Source: an uncultured Lachnospiraceae bacterium (GTDB lineage Bacteria; Bacillota; Clostridia; Lachnospirales; Lachnospiraceae). Taken from it: a stretch of 5,399 nt of DNA. Numbering within the stretch: the first letter of the stretch is position 1; each line of letters starts with the position of its first letter. A program made the position numbers and the translations under genes. The DNA lies in the NCBI GenBank assembly GCA_902796695.1, contig CADBQE010000032.1, forward strand, positions 1 to 5,399. Direction: 5' to 3'. The notes under the pieces are model-generated. The model saw only the letters and a list, made by a program, of their open reading frames with translations. It was not told where the DNA came from and ran no database searches. This document shows positions 1 through 5,389 of the stretch, in pieces.

Positions 1-626
1 GCTATACCCCCGAAGCGGGCAACACCCTGGTCACCTACGCGAAGCAGGGCGACCTGGACCTGATCTGCGTGGTGATGCGCGACCCGGATTCCAAAGCCAC
101 CGGGGAAGACAGTGTGGCCCTGTTCCAGTACGGCTTCCAGAATTTCCGCTGCTTCAGCTTAAGCAGCGCCGAAAGCATCCAGCAGAACAGCGGCGATGAT
201 TTTCTGGACGACGACCTGCTGCGCCTGAGCGCCTTTTCCGACGCCTGGTGCACGCTGCCGCAGGATATGACGCTCGCCGATCTGAGGAGCGAAGTGATCC
301 TGATGGGCGGCACGCAGAAAGACAGCGCGCTGGCCGCCCGCATCTACTATCTGGGCGACCGGGAAGTGGGCCGCATCCGGCTGAGCGCCGAGCCCATTCC
401 GGAACGCATCAAACTGGAGCCGGTGGTCCGCGTGGAGCCCAGCCGGAACGAGATCCTGAGGCGGGTCCATCTGGGGCTGCCGCTGATCTACTGGATCCTG
501 ATCGGCGGCGGCGTGCTGATCCTGGGCCTTCTGCTGCTTCTCTTCCTGTTCATCCGCCGGCTGCTCAAGCAGCGCAGGCGCCGGGAGGAGCAGGCACGCC
601 GGGCGCTGAACCGCATCGCCGAATAA
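1..626 (+). CDS. D-alanyl-D-alanine carboxypeptidase (peptidase S11), 3' part
   Basis: This is the C-terminal 207 residues of a penicillin-binding-protein-5-like DD-carboxypeptidase; reading starts at base 3 and the 5' end, with the SxxK and SxN catalytic motifs, lies outside the window. Enzymes of this family remove the terminal D-Ala from peptidoglycan stem pentapeptides on the outer face of the membrane. Visible residues 1-48 match the end of the S11 catalytic domain: a YTPEAGNTLV stretch, then a DLICVVMRDPD strand and the FQYGFQNF segment. Residues about 85-145 are beta-rich and would be the PBP5-type C-terminal domain. Residues about 160-184 form a strongly hydrophobic helix, followed by a basic tail with RR and RRRR runs, so the protein is probably anchored by a C-terminal transmembrane helix with a cytoplasmic tail. 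Classical PBP5 instead uses an amphipathic helix. The TAA stop (624-626) overlaps the ribosome binding site of the next gene. Family is well supported; the exact paralogue (dacA, dacB or dacF type) is not. Confidence 0.88.
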   Translation, partial: YTPEAGNTLVTYAKQGDLDLICVVMRDPDSKATGEDSVALFQYGFQNFRCFSLSSAESIQQNSGDDFLDDDLLRLSAFSDAWCTLPQDMTLADLRSEVILMGGTQKDSALAARIYYLGDREVGRIRLSAEPIPERIKLEPVVRVEPSRNEILRRVHLGLPLIYWILIGGGVLILGLLLLLFLFIRRLLKQRRRREEQARRALNRIAE

Positions 627-639
627 AGGGGGCCGTGCT

Positions 640-1227
640 TTGAGAAATATCTGCATGCTTCTGGGAAGTCCCCGCAAGGGCGGCAATACCTGGCAGCTGG
701 CCCGGGTCTTTGGCGAGGAGGCCCGCCAGCTGGGCTGCCGTGTGACGCAGTTCGACCTGATCGACATGGACATCCGTCCCTGCACGGCCTGCCGCGCCTG
801 CCAGAAGGACTGGGCGGGATTCGGCTGTCCCCAGCCGGACGACATGGCAAAGATCTTCCGCGCCGTCCTGGCCTCGGACGTTCTGGTGCTGGCCACCCCG
901 ATCTACTCCTGGTACTGCACCCCTCCCATGAAAGCCGCCCTGGACCGCCTGGTCTACGGCATGAATAAATACTACGGAGCCGAAAAAGGCCCCGCGCTCT
1001 GGGCCGGCCGGGAGCTCGCCCTGATCACCACCTGCGGCTACCCGCCCGAAAAAGGCGCGGACCTGTGGGAGCAGGGCATGAAGCGCTACGCGAAGCACTC
1101 GCAGCTCATCTACCGCGGCATGCTGGCCGAACGCCACCTGGGCTATGGCACCGAGTTCATGACCCCCGACAAAGAGACCCGCGCCGCCCTCTTCGCCCGC
1201 GAGATCTGCACGAAGTGGGGCGTGTAA
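640..1227 (+). CDS. Flavodoxin-fold NAD(P)H-dependent FMN reductase with four-Cys cluster
   Basis: A 195-residue protein with the flavodoxin-like fold of the NADPH-dependent FMN reductase / iron-sulfur flavoprotein superfamily. The beta-1 strand (residues 3-8) leads into the FMN phosphate loop GSPRKGGNT (9-17). A TPIYSWYCTPPMKAALDR stretch (86-103) is the usual second flavin-contacting segment. Between them C48, C51, C54 and C63 give C-x2-C-x2-C-x8-C, close to the compact motif that holds a 4Fe-4S cluster in archaeal Isf proteins, so a cluster is possible but not shown. The start is inferred to be TTG at 640: AAAGGGGG (625-632) sits 7 bases before it, and the next candidate, ATG at 655, would remove most of beta-1. 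The 13-base gap and the binding site overlapping the upstream stop suggest co-transcription and translational coupling with the carboxypeptidase. Substrate unknown; members reduce quinones, flavins or other electron acceptors in the cytosol. Confidence 0.87.
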   Translation: MRNICMLLGSPRKGGNTWQLARVFGEEARQLGCRVTQFDLIDMDIRPCTACRACQKDWAGFGCPQPDDMAKIFRAVLASDVLVLATPIYSWYCTPPMKAALDRLVYGMNKYYGAEKGPALWAGRELALITTCGYPPEKGADLWEQGMKRYAKHSQLIYRGMLAERHLGYGTEFMTPDKETRAALFAREICTKWGV

Positions 1228-1274
1228 GGCGCAGCCGCGGGCACCGGAGTGCAGCGTAAGAGGCGAATACAGCG

Positions 1275-1330
1275 AAAGGGACGGACCTCAGTGACAACAT
1301 TCAGCTGTCACCGGGGTCCGCCCCTTTTTT
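1275..1330 (+). terminator. Long hairpin terminator between convergent genes
   Basis: The left arm 1275-1296 pairs with 1306-1327 around a 9-base loop (1297-1305). Of 22 positions, 19 are Watson-Crick, one is a T-G wobble (1288/1314) and two are A-C mismatches (1281/1321, 1290/1312). The arm runs straight into six T (1325-1330), so it is a good intrinsic terminator for the plus-strand reductase. Read from the other strand the A-C mismatches become G-U pairs and the arm ends in three U only, so it may also stop the convergent band-7 transcript, less efficiently. The 1228-1274 stretch before it shows no other feature. Confidence 0.82.
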
Positions 1331-1354
1331 ATTTCCGGACTATTCCGGATGCCG

Positions 1355-2338
1355 TTATTCCTGCGGCGCCGGAGCCGGAGCCGCGTCGCCCAGGCCTACG
1401 ATGGTGCTGACGTTTTCACTGCCCATGTAGTAAGTGGGCAGGATGCCGTTCCACTGCTGGATGTAGTAGTAAGTGAGCAGATCTTTGGTCAGCCATTCGG
1501 AAATAGCGTGGTTCTTGGCCGCTTCCTTCTGGCCGGCGTATTCGGCCGCGTCCGCCTGGATCTTGGTCACGGCCAGATCGGCTTCCGCCTGGATCTTCGC
1601 CACATCCGCCGCCGCATTGGCGTCAATGACGTTCCGTTCGGCCTGCGCCTTCTGCTCCATGGTCTTCTGTCCCTGCTCGATCTCCGCCTGCAGACGGTTC
1701 TGCGCCGCGACCTGCTTGGCTTCCACCGCGTTCGTGAACGCATCCGTAAAGTCCATATTTTCAATCGAAGTGCCGACCACCACGATATTGTACTGCGTCA
1801 GCTTGTCGCGCAGCAGTTCCTCGATGCCCCGGGACAAATCGTCGCGCGACGACACCAGATTCTCCGCGGTATACCGGGCGGTCTTGACCTTGACGGCCTC
1901 CGAAATGTTCGGGATGATCACGGTCTCGTAATAGGACGTCCCGATGGTGCTGTAGATCGTCATGGCATTTTCCTTGCTGATCTGGTAGTTCAGGGTGTAA
2001 TCCACGGTCACTTCCTGAATATCCGAGGAGAAGCAGGACAGCTGCACGGCGGCTTTCTGCACCCGGTTGTCCAGGTTTACCACTTTCTGCCAGGGCAGTT
2101 TCGGATGAATGCCGGCGTCCAGCGTGAAGTTTTCCACCCGTCCGAAGGTGGTCACCACGCCCGTATGGCCCGTAGGCACGGAAGCGAAGCAGGCACTGCC
2201 CACCAGCAGCACGGCCAGCAGGACCCCGGCCGCCACCGGAAGCGTAAAGCTCCTTTTGGTCCCGTTGCGGTCCTTCAGGATATTTCCGACCACGAATCCC
2301 GCCGCCAGGACGATGACTGCAATGATAACTCTTTCCAT
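1355..2338 (-). CDS. Prohibitin/SPFH (band 7) family membrane protein
   Basis: A 327-residue protein of the SPFH superfamily, whose members assemble into large oligomeric membrane rings and often influence membrane proteases or fluidity. Two hydrophobic helices lie at the N terminus (about 3-20 and 32-52). A band-7 domain follows, about 54-200, opening with SVPTGHTGVVTTFGRVEN and typical of prohibitins, which begin their domain with a V-x2-G-x2-G-V pattern. Residues about 205-280 are rich in Ala, Gln, Glu and Lys with heptad character and should form the long coiled-coil stalk. The tail is Ala/Pro-rich. The ATG at 2338 is preceded by a strong AGGAGG with 8-base spacing. It appears to be transcribed alone; no NfeD partner, often adjacent to SPFH genes, is present in the window. 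Family is confident; the client process is unknown. Confidence 0.92.
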   Translation of the reverse strand: MERVIIAVIVLAAGFVVGNILKDRNGTKRSFTLPVAAGVLLAVLLVGSACFASVPTGHTGVVTTFGRVENFTLDAGIHPKLPWQKVVNLDNRVQKAAVQLSCFSSDIQEVTVDYTLNYQISKENAMTIYSTIGTSYYETVIIPNISEAVKVKTARYTAENLVSSRDDLSRGIEELLRDKLTQYNIVVVGTSIENMDFTDAFTNAVEAKQVAAQNRLQAEIEQGQKTMEQKAQAERNVIDANAAADVAKIQAEADLAVTKIQADAAEYAGQKEAAKNHAISEWLTKDLLTYYYIQQWNGILPTYYMGSENVSTIVGLGDAAPAPAPQE

Positions 2339-2364
2339 ATCAGGTTCCTCCTTTTTCTGACCCT

Positions 2365-2392
2365 ATCATAGCAGGAAATGCCGCACAGTAAA
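2365..2392 (-). promoter_or_regulatory. Sigma-A-like promoter of the band-7 gene
   Basis: On the minus strand TTTACT (2387-2392) and TATGAT (2365-2370) are separated by 16 bases. The -10 matches the consensus at five of six positions and the -35 at four. The expected transcript would begin near 2357 and carry a short leader with the AGGAGG site. The -35 box lies inside the U-tract region of the terminator of the gene upstream. Predicted from sequence only. Confidence 0.6.
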
Positions 2393-2420
2393 ACAGCCCC
2401 GGGTGCAAAATACCGGGGCT
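2388..2420 (-). terminator. Intrinsic terminator of the rRNA methyltransferase operon
   Basis: On the minus strand an 8-bp perfect stem AGCCCCGG / CCGGGGCT (2413-2420 with 2395-2402) encloses a 10-base loop and is followed by GTTTTAC. The U-tract is short (four U), so termination may be partial. It lies about 30 bases past the methyltransferase stop codon and immediately before the promoter of the band-7 gene. Confidence 0.68.
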
Positions 2421-2449
2421 TAACGGGTCGAAAACGGAAAAATCCGGGC

Positions 2450-3694
2450 TTATACCACCTGGAATACGTAGAATTTCAAATACGCGGTCTCCGGGACACC
2501 CCAGAGGATCGGGTGGTCCGGAGCCTGCTGACGGGCTTCGATCTGGCGCAGCTCCACGTTGACGTCCCGCGCGGCTTCCCGCAGCATCTCCCGGAACATG
2601 TCGTCCTTCATGAAATGCGAGCAGGAGCAGGTCGCCAGATAGCCGCCGCGCGGCAGAGCCTGCATGGCCCGCTTGTTGATGTCCTTATAGCCGCGGAAGG
2701 CGGCCTGCGCGGTTTCCCGGCTTTTCGTAAAGGCCGGCGGATCCAGAATGATAAAATCAAAGCGTCCGCGCGGGCCGGCCGCCAGTTCATCCAGATAAGT
2801 AAAAACATCGGCGCGGACAAATTCCATCCTTTCGGACAGGCCGTTTAACGCCGCATTGGCAGCGGCCTGCCGCAGCGCGTCGGCGGATACGTCCAGCGCC
2901 GTGACGGAAGCCGCGCCGCCCCGGGCCGCGTTCAGGGCAAAGGCGCCGGTATGCGTGCAGCAGTCCAGCACCTTCCGGCCGGCGGCCAGGCGTCCCACCA
3001 GGCGGCGGTTGTATTTCTGGTCCAGGAAGAAGCCGGTTTTCTGGCCGTTGATATAATCCACGTCATACAGGATGCCGTTTTCGCGAATCTGCACGTGGCC
3101 GTCCGTTTCCGGCGTCAGAGACAGGCCCTCTGCGGTATAGAAGCCCGCATGGGCCGGAAGGCCTTCTTTTTCCCGCAGCGGGGAGTCGTTCCGTTCATAG
3201 ATCACGCGGATCGGGATATTCCTGGCCTGCAGTTCCTCCAGCAGGAGGCGGTAGAGGAGGTCTTTCCTGCGCTCGCAGCCCAGGGAAAGCACTTCCGTGA
3301 CCAGCACGTCCTCGAAGCGGTCGACCGTCAGGCCGGGGAAATGGTCCGCTTCACCGAAGATCAGGCGGCAGGCGGAGGCGTCCTCTCCCATCACGCTCAG
3401 GCGGTAATCGACGGCGTAGGCCAGCCGGCGGCGGAAAAAGGCCTCGTCAAACCGGTCGTTTCGGTTCCGCGAGATCAGACGCACCCGGATCTTGGAGGCG
3501 TCGTTCACAAATCCGGCCCCCAGCCATTTTCCCTTCGCGTTCGCCACGGAGACGATATCGCCGTTTTCGTACCGGCCTTCGATTTCCCGGACCTCTTCGC
3601 CGTATACCCAGGGGTGTCCGCTCCGGATGCTCCGCACGGCTTTTTCGCTCACCCGGAGCACGGCCGCGCCGTATTCTTCCTGAATTCCGCTCAT
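2450..3694 (-). CDS. rlmI: 23S rRNA (cytosine-C5) methyltransferase, RlmI-type
   Basis: A 414-residue class I SAM-dependent methyltransferase of the RlmI/RlmK-L family, which transfers a methyl group to C5 of a cytosine in 23S rRNA (C1962 in E. coli). Order: PUA-like RNA-binding domain at about 10-75, with SGHPWVYGEEV near its start; linker and EEHD-like central region; then the Rossmann methyltransferase domain from about 215. Key motifs, numbered from this start, are GQKTGFFLDQ (217-226), SAM motif I VLDCCTHTGAF (242-252), acidic motif II LDVS (about 267-270), motif IV LDPPAF (317-322) and the catalytic-type TCSCSH (355-360). The C terminus carries DHPILWGVPETAYLK, as in the family. Start: ATG at 3694 has AAGGCGG 5 bases upstream, overlapping the stop of the preceding gene. 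An in-frame ATG at 3724 would add 10 residues but has no convincing binding site and overlaps that gene by 20 bases. Third gene of a minus-strand operon. The target base is inferred from family. Confidence 0.92.
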   Translation of the reverse strand: MSGIQEEYGAAVLRVSEKAVRSIRSGHPWVYGEEVREIEGRYENGDIVSVANAKGKWLGAGFVNDASKIRVRLISRNRNDRFDEAFFRRRLAYAVDYRLSVMGEDASACRLIFGEADHFPGLTVDRFEDVLVTEVLSLGCERRKDLLYRLLLEELQARNIPIRVIYERNDSPLREKEGLPAHAGFYTAEGLSLTPETDGHVQIRENGILYDVDYINGQKTGFFLDQKYNRRLVGRLAAGRKVLDCCTHTGAFALNAARGGAASVTALDVSADALRQAAANAALNGLSERMEFVRADVFTYLDELAAGPRGRFDFIILDPPAFTKSRETAQAAFRGYKDINKRAMQALPRGGYLATCSCSHFMKDDMFREMLREAARDVNVELRQIEARQQAPDHPILWGVPETAYLKFYVFQVV

Positions 3695-3699
3695 AATTT

Positions 3700-3706
3700 C
3701 CGCCTT
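3700..3706 (-). promoter_or_regulatory. Start-deciding ribosome binding site of rlmI
   Basis: AAGGCGG on the minus strand, one mismatch from AAGGAGG, lies 5 bases before the ATG at 3694 and includes the last two bases of the upstream TAA stop. This favours the 3694 start over 3724 and implies that ribosomes terminating on the HTH gene re-initiate here. Confidence 0.6.
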
Positions 3707-4211
3707 ATTTTCTGAATTTTTCATACAGTTCCAGATCGATCTTCCCCTCCGCCAGCATGGTCTCCGCCCAGAGGCGCAGGGCTTCCGCGGTCTCGGAGAT
3801 CTTGGCGAGGTTTTCCTGGATGCGGACGAAATCCTCCACCTCGTCGTCCTCCACCTGTCCGTTGGAGGTGATCTCGATCAGGCGGTCCCGGCGGTTCTGC
3901 ATCGCATTCAGGGACGCCAGCATTTCCAGCACGATCTGGGACAGGCTGCGCGGCGCGATCTGCGGCACGTGGGTCTGGCCGATGGGGCATTCCCGGGCGC
4001 AGAAGTAGTTGCACAGCGACGGCGCTTTGTAGCCCCGCGCCATCAGCAGCACCTCGTCGGGGTGGGGCAGGCTCTTTTCGCTTTCGATCTTCTCGATCCG
4101 CTCGGGCGAGAGGCCTTCCAGCAGCTCCGACGCCTTGTCGCGGGAAAGGCCCAGTTCCTCCCGCTTCAGCTGATATCTGTTTTTATTTTCCTTAACCGAT
4201 ACGCGTCCCAT
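3705..4211 (-). CDS. Helix-turn-helix protein with C-x3-C-x3-C motif, function unknown
   Basis: A 168-residue soluble protein. Residues about 12-62 look like an XRE/Cro-type helix-turn-helix: RYQLKREELGLSRDKASELL, then SPERIEKIESEKSLPHPDEVLLMA, where the recognition helix would be around 35-45. A cysteine motif follows directly, C67-x3-C71-x3-C75 with P76, a possible metal or redox site. The C-terminal half (about 88-165) is charged and helical, with a DDEVEDF patch at 122-128 and a final amphipathic helix, probably for dimerisation. I recognise the overall layout as a conserved but uncharacterised protein of Clostridia. The start at 4211 is supported by AAGGAA about 6 bases upstream. It lies 27 bases after the membrane-protein gene and 10 bases before rlmI, so the three genes should be one transcript. 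A transcription-factor role is inferred only from the HTH; the protein might instead bind RNA or a protein partner. Confidence 0.85.
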   Translation of the reverse strand: MGRVSVKENKNRYQLKREELGLSRDKASELLEGLSPERIEKIESEKSLPHPDEVLLMARGYKAPSLCNYFCARECPIGQTHVPQIAPRSLSQIVLEMLASLNAMQNRRDRLIEITSNGQVEDDEVEDFVRIQENLAKISETAEALRLWAETMLAEGKIDLELYEKFRK

Positions 4212-4238
4212 AGTATTCCTTCCGCGGCGCCGCCGCTC

Positions 4239-4781
4239 TCAGATTTCGTTAAAGCCCACTTTTATGGACAGGTCGATCAGCTCCAGCCCCAGGATATAGA
4301 CGTGAAAGCTCAGATGGTGGGGCGGATCCATCAGCAGCGTGATGCTGATGCCGGTGCTGATCAGGGCCTGGATCATATGCATGAGATGCCCGGCGCCGCG
4401 GCCGTCCCGGTGGATGAGCCCGTACAGGGAATGGCTGATATTCCGCGCCGCCAGAAAGAGCGCCAGCACGCCCCAGACCGCCCCGATCAGGTTGTCCGTC
4501 TCATGCCGCCGCAGAAAGACCACCACGGCCAGGATCAGGAAGATGATCGCGTTCGAGATCTCGTCCGTGTCTTCGTGGTCAAAGCTCTTGTCCCGCAGCG
4601 CTTCCCACAGGAAATCCGCCCCCAGGATCAGAAGCATGCCGCCCAGGATATAGGGCAGCCCGGCCCGGATCACATCTGCCAGGAAAAAGCAGATCACGCC
4701 GGCGGCAAAAATGACTCCCGCCCCGAACAGCCGGGTACGCAGGATCAGTTTCCGGTGATGATGCGGTAGATGGCGCTGCAT
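4239..4781 (-). CDS. Six-helix integral membrane protein, DUF308/HdeD-like
   Basis: A 180-residue membrane protein with six predicted helices at about 18-36, 42-60, 75-91, 97-116, 132-150 and 158-175, in three hairpin pairs. The size, helix count and the internal-repeat look of GLPYILGGMLLILGADFLWEAL-type segments (41-62) suggest the DUF308/HdeD family, named after the E. coli acid-resistance gene hdeD, but there is no catalytic motif to confirm it. The N terminus is His- and Arg-rich (HLPHHHRK, residues 4-11), and a charged loop at 61-74 (KSFDHEDTDE) joins helices 2 and 3. The start at 4781 is chosen because AAGGAG lies 7 bases upstream and a matching promoter precedes it; upstream in-frame codons read through promoter DNA. 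First gene of the operon with the HTH protein and rlmI. Function unknown. Confidence 0.8.
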   Translation of the reverse strand: MQRHLPHHHRKLILRTRLFGAGVIFAAGVICFFLADVIRAGLPYILGGMLLILGADFLWEALRDKSFDHEDTDEISNAIIFLILAVVVFLRRHETDNLIGAVWGVLALFLAARNISHSLYGLIHRDGRGAGHLMHMIQALISTGISITLLMDPPHHLSFHVYILGLELIDLSIKVGFNEI

Positions 4782-4806
4782 GTCAGTACTCCTTTTTTCT
4801 GCTGTG

Positions 4807-4835
4807 ATGATAGCATAAAAGTGAGCGGCTGTCAC
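4807..4835 (-). promoter_or_regulatory. Sigma-A-like promoter of the membrane protein/HTH/rlmI operon
   Basis: On the minus strand GTGACA (4830-4835) and TATCAT (4807-4812) are spaced by exactly 17 bases; each box matches consensus at five of six positions. The predicted start lies about 25 bases before the ATG at 4781, leaving room for the AAGGAG site. It points away from the promoter of the DUF1858 gene. Confidence 0.7.
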
Positions 4836-4884
4836 CTGCGGATTTTGCGGGGCTGGTTCTTGCGTCCCTTCTGCCGCTTCCCTC

Positions 4885-4913
4885 TTGTTTTTTCGGACCG
4901 GACGGAGTATACT
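4885..4913 (+). promoter_or_regulatory. Sigma-A-like promoter of the DUF1858 gene
   Basis: TTGTTT (4885-4890) and TATACT (4908-4913) are spaced by 17 bases. The -10 is good (five of six); the -35 keeps only the TTG. The leader to the ATG at 4947 is about 27 bases and holds the AGGAGG site. It is divergent from the operon promoter about 50 bases to the left. Confidence 0.58.
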
Positions 4914-4946
4914 GCTCTCGGAAACTATCCAGGAGGTATTTATGAT

Positions 4947-5150
4947 ATGGAAGTTACGAAAGACACCCAGATCGGCGAACTGCTGATGGAGGATTACGGC
5001 TGCGCCGCCATTCTGATGGGCGCCGGCATGCACTGCGTAGGCTGCCCCGCTTCTCAGATGGAATCCATCGAAGAAGCCTGCATGGTCCACGGCATGGACA
5101 GCACCCAGCTCGTCAACGCCCTGAACGAATATTTCCAGGCCAAAGCCTGA
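4947..5150 (+). CDS. DUF1858 domain protein with CxxC motif
   Basis: A 67-residue protein that is essentially one DUF1858 domain, also described as the hybrid-cluster-protein-associated redox disulfide domain. The diagnostic pattern is complete: TIGELL-like opening (QIGELLMEDYG, 8-18), then ILMGAGMHCVGCP (22-34) with C30-x2-C33, followed by SIEEACMVHGMD (40-51). Extra cysteines are C19 and C45. Family members occur alone or fused to redox enzymes and are thought to work through the cysteine pair or a bound metal; the partner here is unknown, and no hybrid cluster protein gene is in the window. The start is the second of two close ATGs: ATG 4942 is in another frame and ends after 14 codons, while ATG 4947 has AGGAGG (4931-4936) with 10-base spacing. 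Monocistronic, with its own promoter and a strong terminator. Confidence 0.9.
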   Translation: MEVTKDTQIGELLMEDYGCAAILMGAGMHCVGCPASQMESIEEACMVHGMDSTQLVNALNEYFQAKA

Positions 5151-5168
5151 CCCCCGCCCTTACGCACC

Positions 5169-5194
5169 GCCCCTGCCCCCGCAGGGGCTTTTTT
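5169..5194 (+). terminator. Intrinsic terminator of the DUF1858 gene
   Basis: A perfect 8-bp GC-rich stem, GCCCCTGC (5169-5176) with GCAGGGGC (5181-5188), closes a CCCC loop and runs into six T (5189-5194), then GTTTTG. It starts 18 bases after the stop codon. Confidence 0.93.
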
Positions 5195-5220
5195 GTTTTG
5201 TAAGATTGCCGTCGCAGGGG

Positions 5221-5321
5221 CCGCTGTTGTTGGGCCGCTGTCGTGGGGGCCGCTGTTGTTGGGTTGCTGTCGTACGGCCGCTGTCGTTGGGCCGCTGTCG
5301 TCGGGGCCGCTGTCGTAGGGG
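5221..5321. repeat. Tandem repeat, seven 14-15 bp units
   Basis: Seven consecutive copies of CCGCTGTYGTnGGG(G), at 5221-5234, 5235-5249, 5250-5263, 5264-5277, 5278-5291, 5292-5306 and 5307-5321. Copies 1 and 3 are identical; copy 4 begins TTG instead of CCG. Variation is concentrated at the T/C in position 8, the base after GT, and the length of the G run. Unit lengths alternate between 14 and 15, so the array does not keep a reading frame and is not coding. A degenerate extra unit may precede it (5208-5220, GCCGTCGCAGGGG). There are no spacers, so it is not a CRISPR array. Confidence 0.85.
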
Positions 5322-5339
5322 CCGATTTGTAATCGGCCC
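5319..5339. repeat. Perfect 9-bp inverted repeat
   Basis: GGGCCGATT and AATCGGCCC flank a TGT loop, forming a stable hairpin on either strand. It abuts the last tandem unit, whose GTAGGGG end supplies the first bases of the stem. The GTAGGGGCCGATTTG context resembles short dispersed intergenic hairpins that I recall from clostridial genomes; this is recognition from memory, not a search. Confidence 0.75.
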
Positions 5340-5364
5340 GCGGTGAGAGGACACCCCCAAAACC

Positions 5365-5389
5365 TGACAAAGGAACCGTCCCCCTGTCA
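5365..5389. repeat. REP-like imperfect palindrome bounded by TGACA/TGTCA
   Basis: TGACA (5365-5369) and TGTCA (5385-5389) bracket a short core, AAGGAACCGTCCCCC. The outer arms pair perfectly over five bases and the inner part only loosely. The core word, GGGGGACGGTTCC on the other strand, is one I associate with dispersed palindromic elements in Bacillota, some of which travel with IS200-type (Y1) transposases. No transposase is seen here; the window ends 10 bases later. Confidence 0.6.

Noticed and set aside
1333..1349. Pair of TTCCGGA words as a terminator for the band-7 gene
   Set aside because: The two words can pair over a CTAT loop, but on the minus strand the hairpin is followed by A-rich sequence, not U, so it does not fit an intrinsic terminator.
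1349..2371. A 340-codon open frame on the plus strand opposite the band-7 gene
   Set aside because: Its translation is low-complexity and His/Arg-rich with no family resemblance, and it is the mirror of a gene with clear domains, promoter and ribosome binding site.
2951..3715. A 254-codon plus-strand open frame opposite rlmI
   Set aside because: Antisense by-product of GC-rich codon use; the minus strand holds the intact SAM-binding and catalytic motifs.
3969..4769. A 266-codon plus-strand open frame opposite the HTH and membrane-protein genes
   Set aside because: It spans two genes and their gap, is Gln/Asp/His-rich with no recognisable domain, and lacks a ribosome binding site.
4830..4835. 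TGTCAC as another copy of the TGACA/TGTCA palindromic element
   Set aside because: Only one arm is present, and it is fully explained as the -35 box, with a 17-base spacer to the -10.
4239..5090. A longer form of the membrane protein starting at 5090
   Set aside because: The extra N-terminal part would be antisense to the DUF1858 gene and read through two promoters; ATG 4781 has a good AAGGAG site.
5221..5321. CRISPR array
   Set aside because: Units are 14-15 bp and adjoin directly with no unique spacers, and no cas genes are present.
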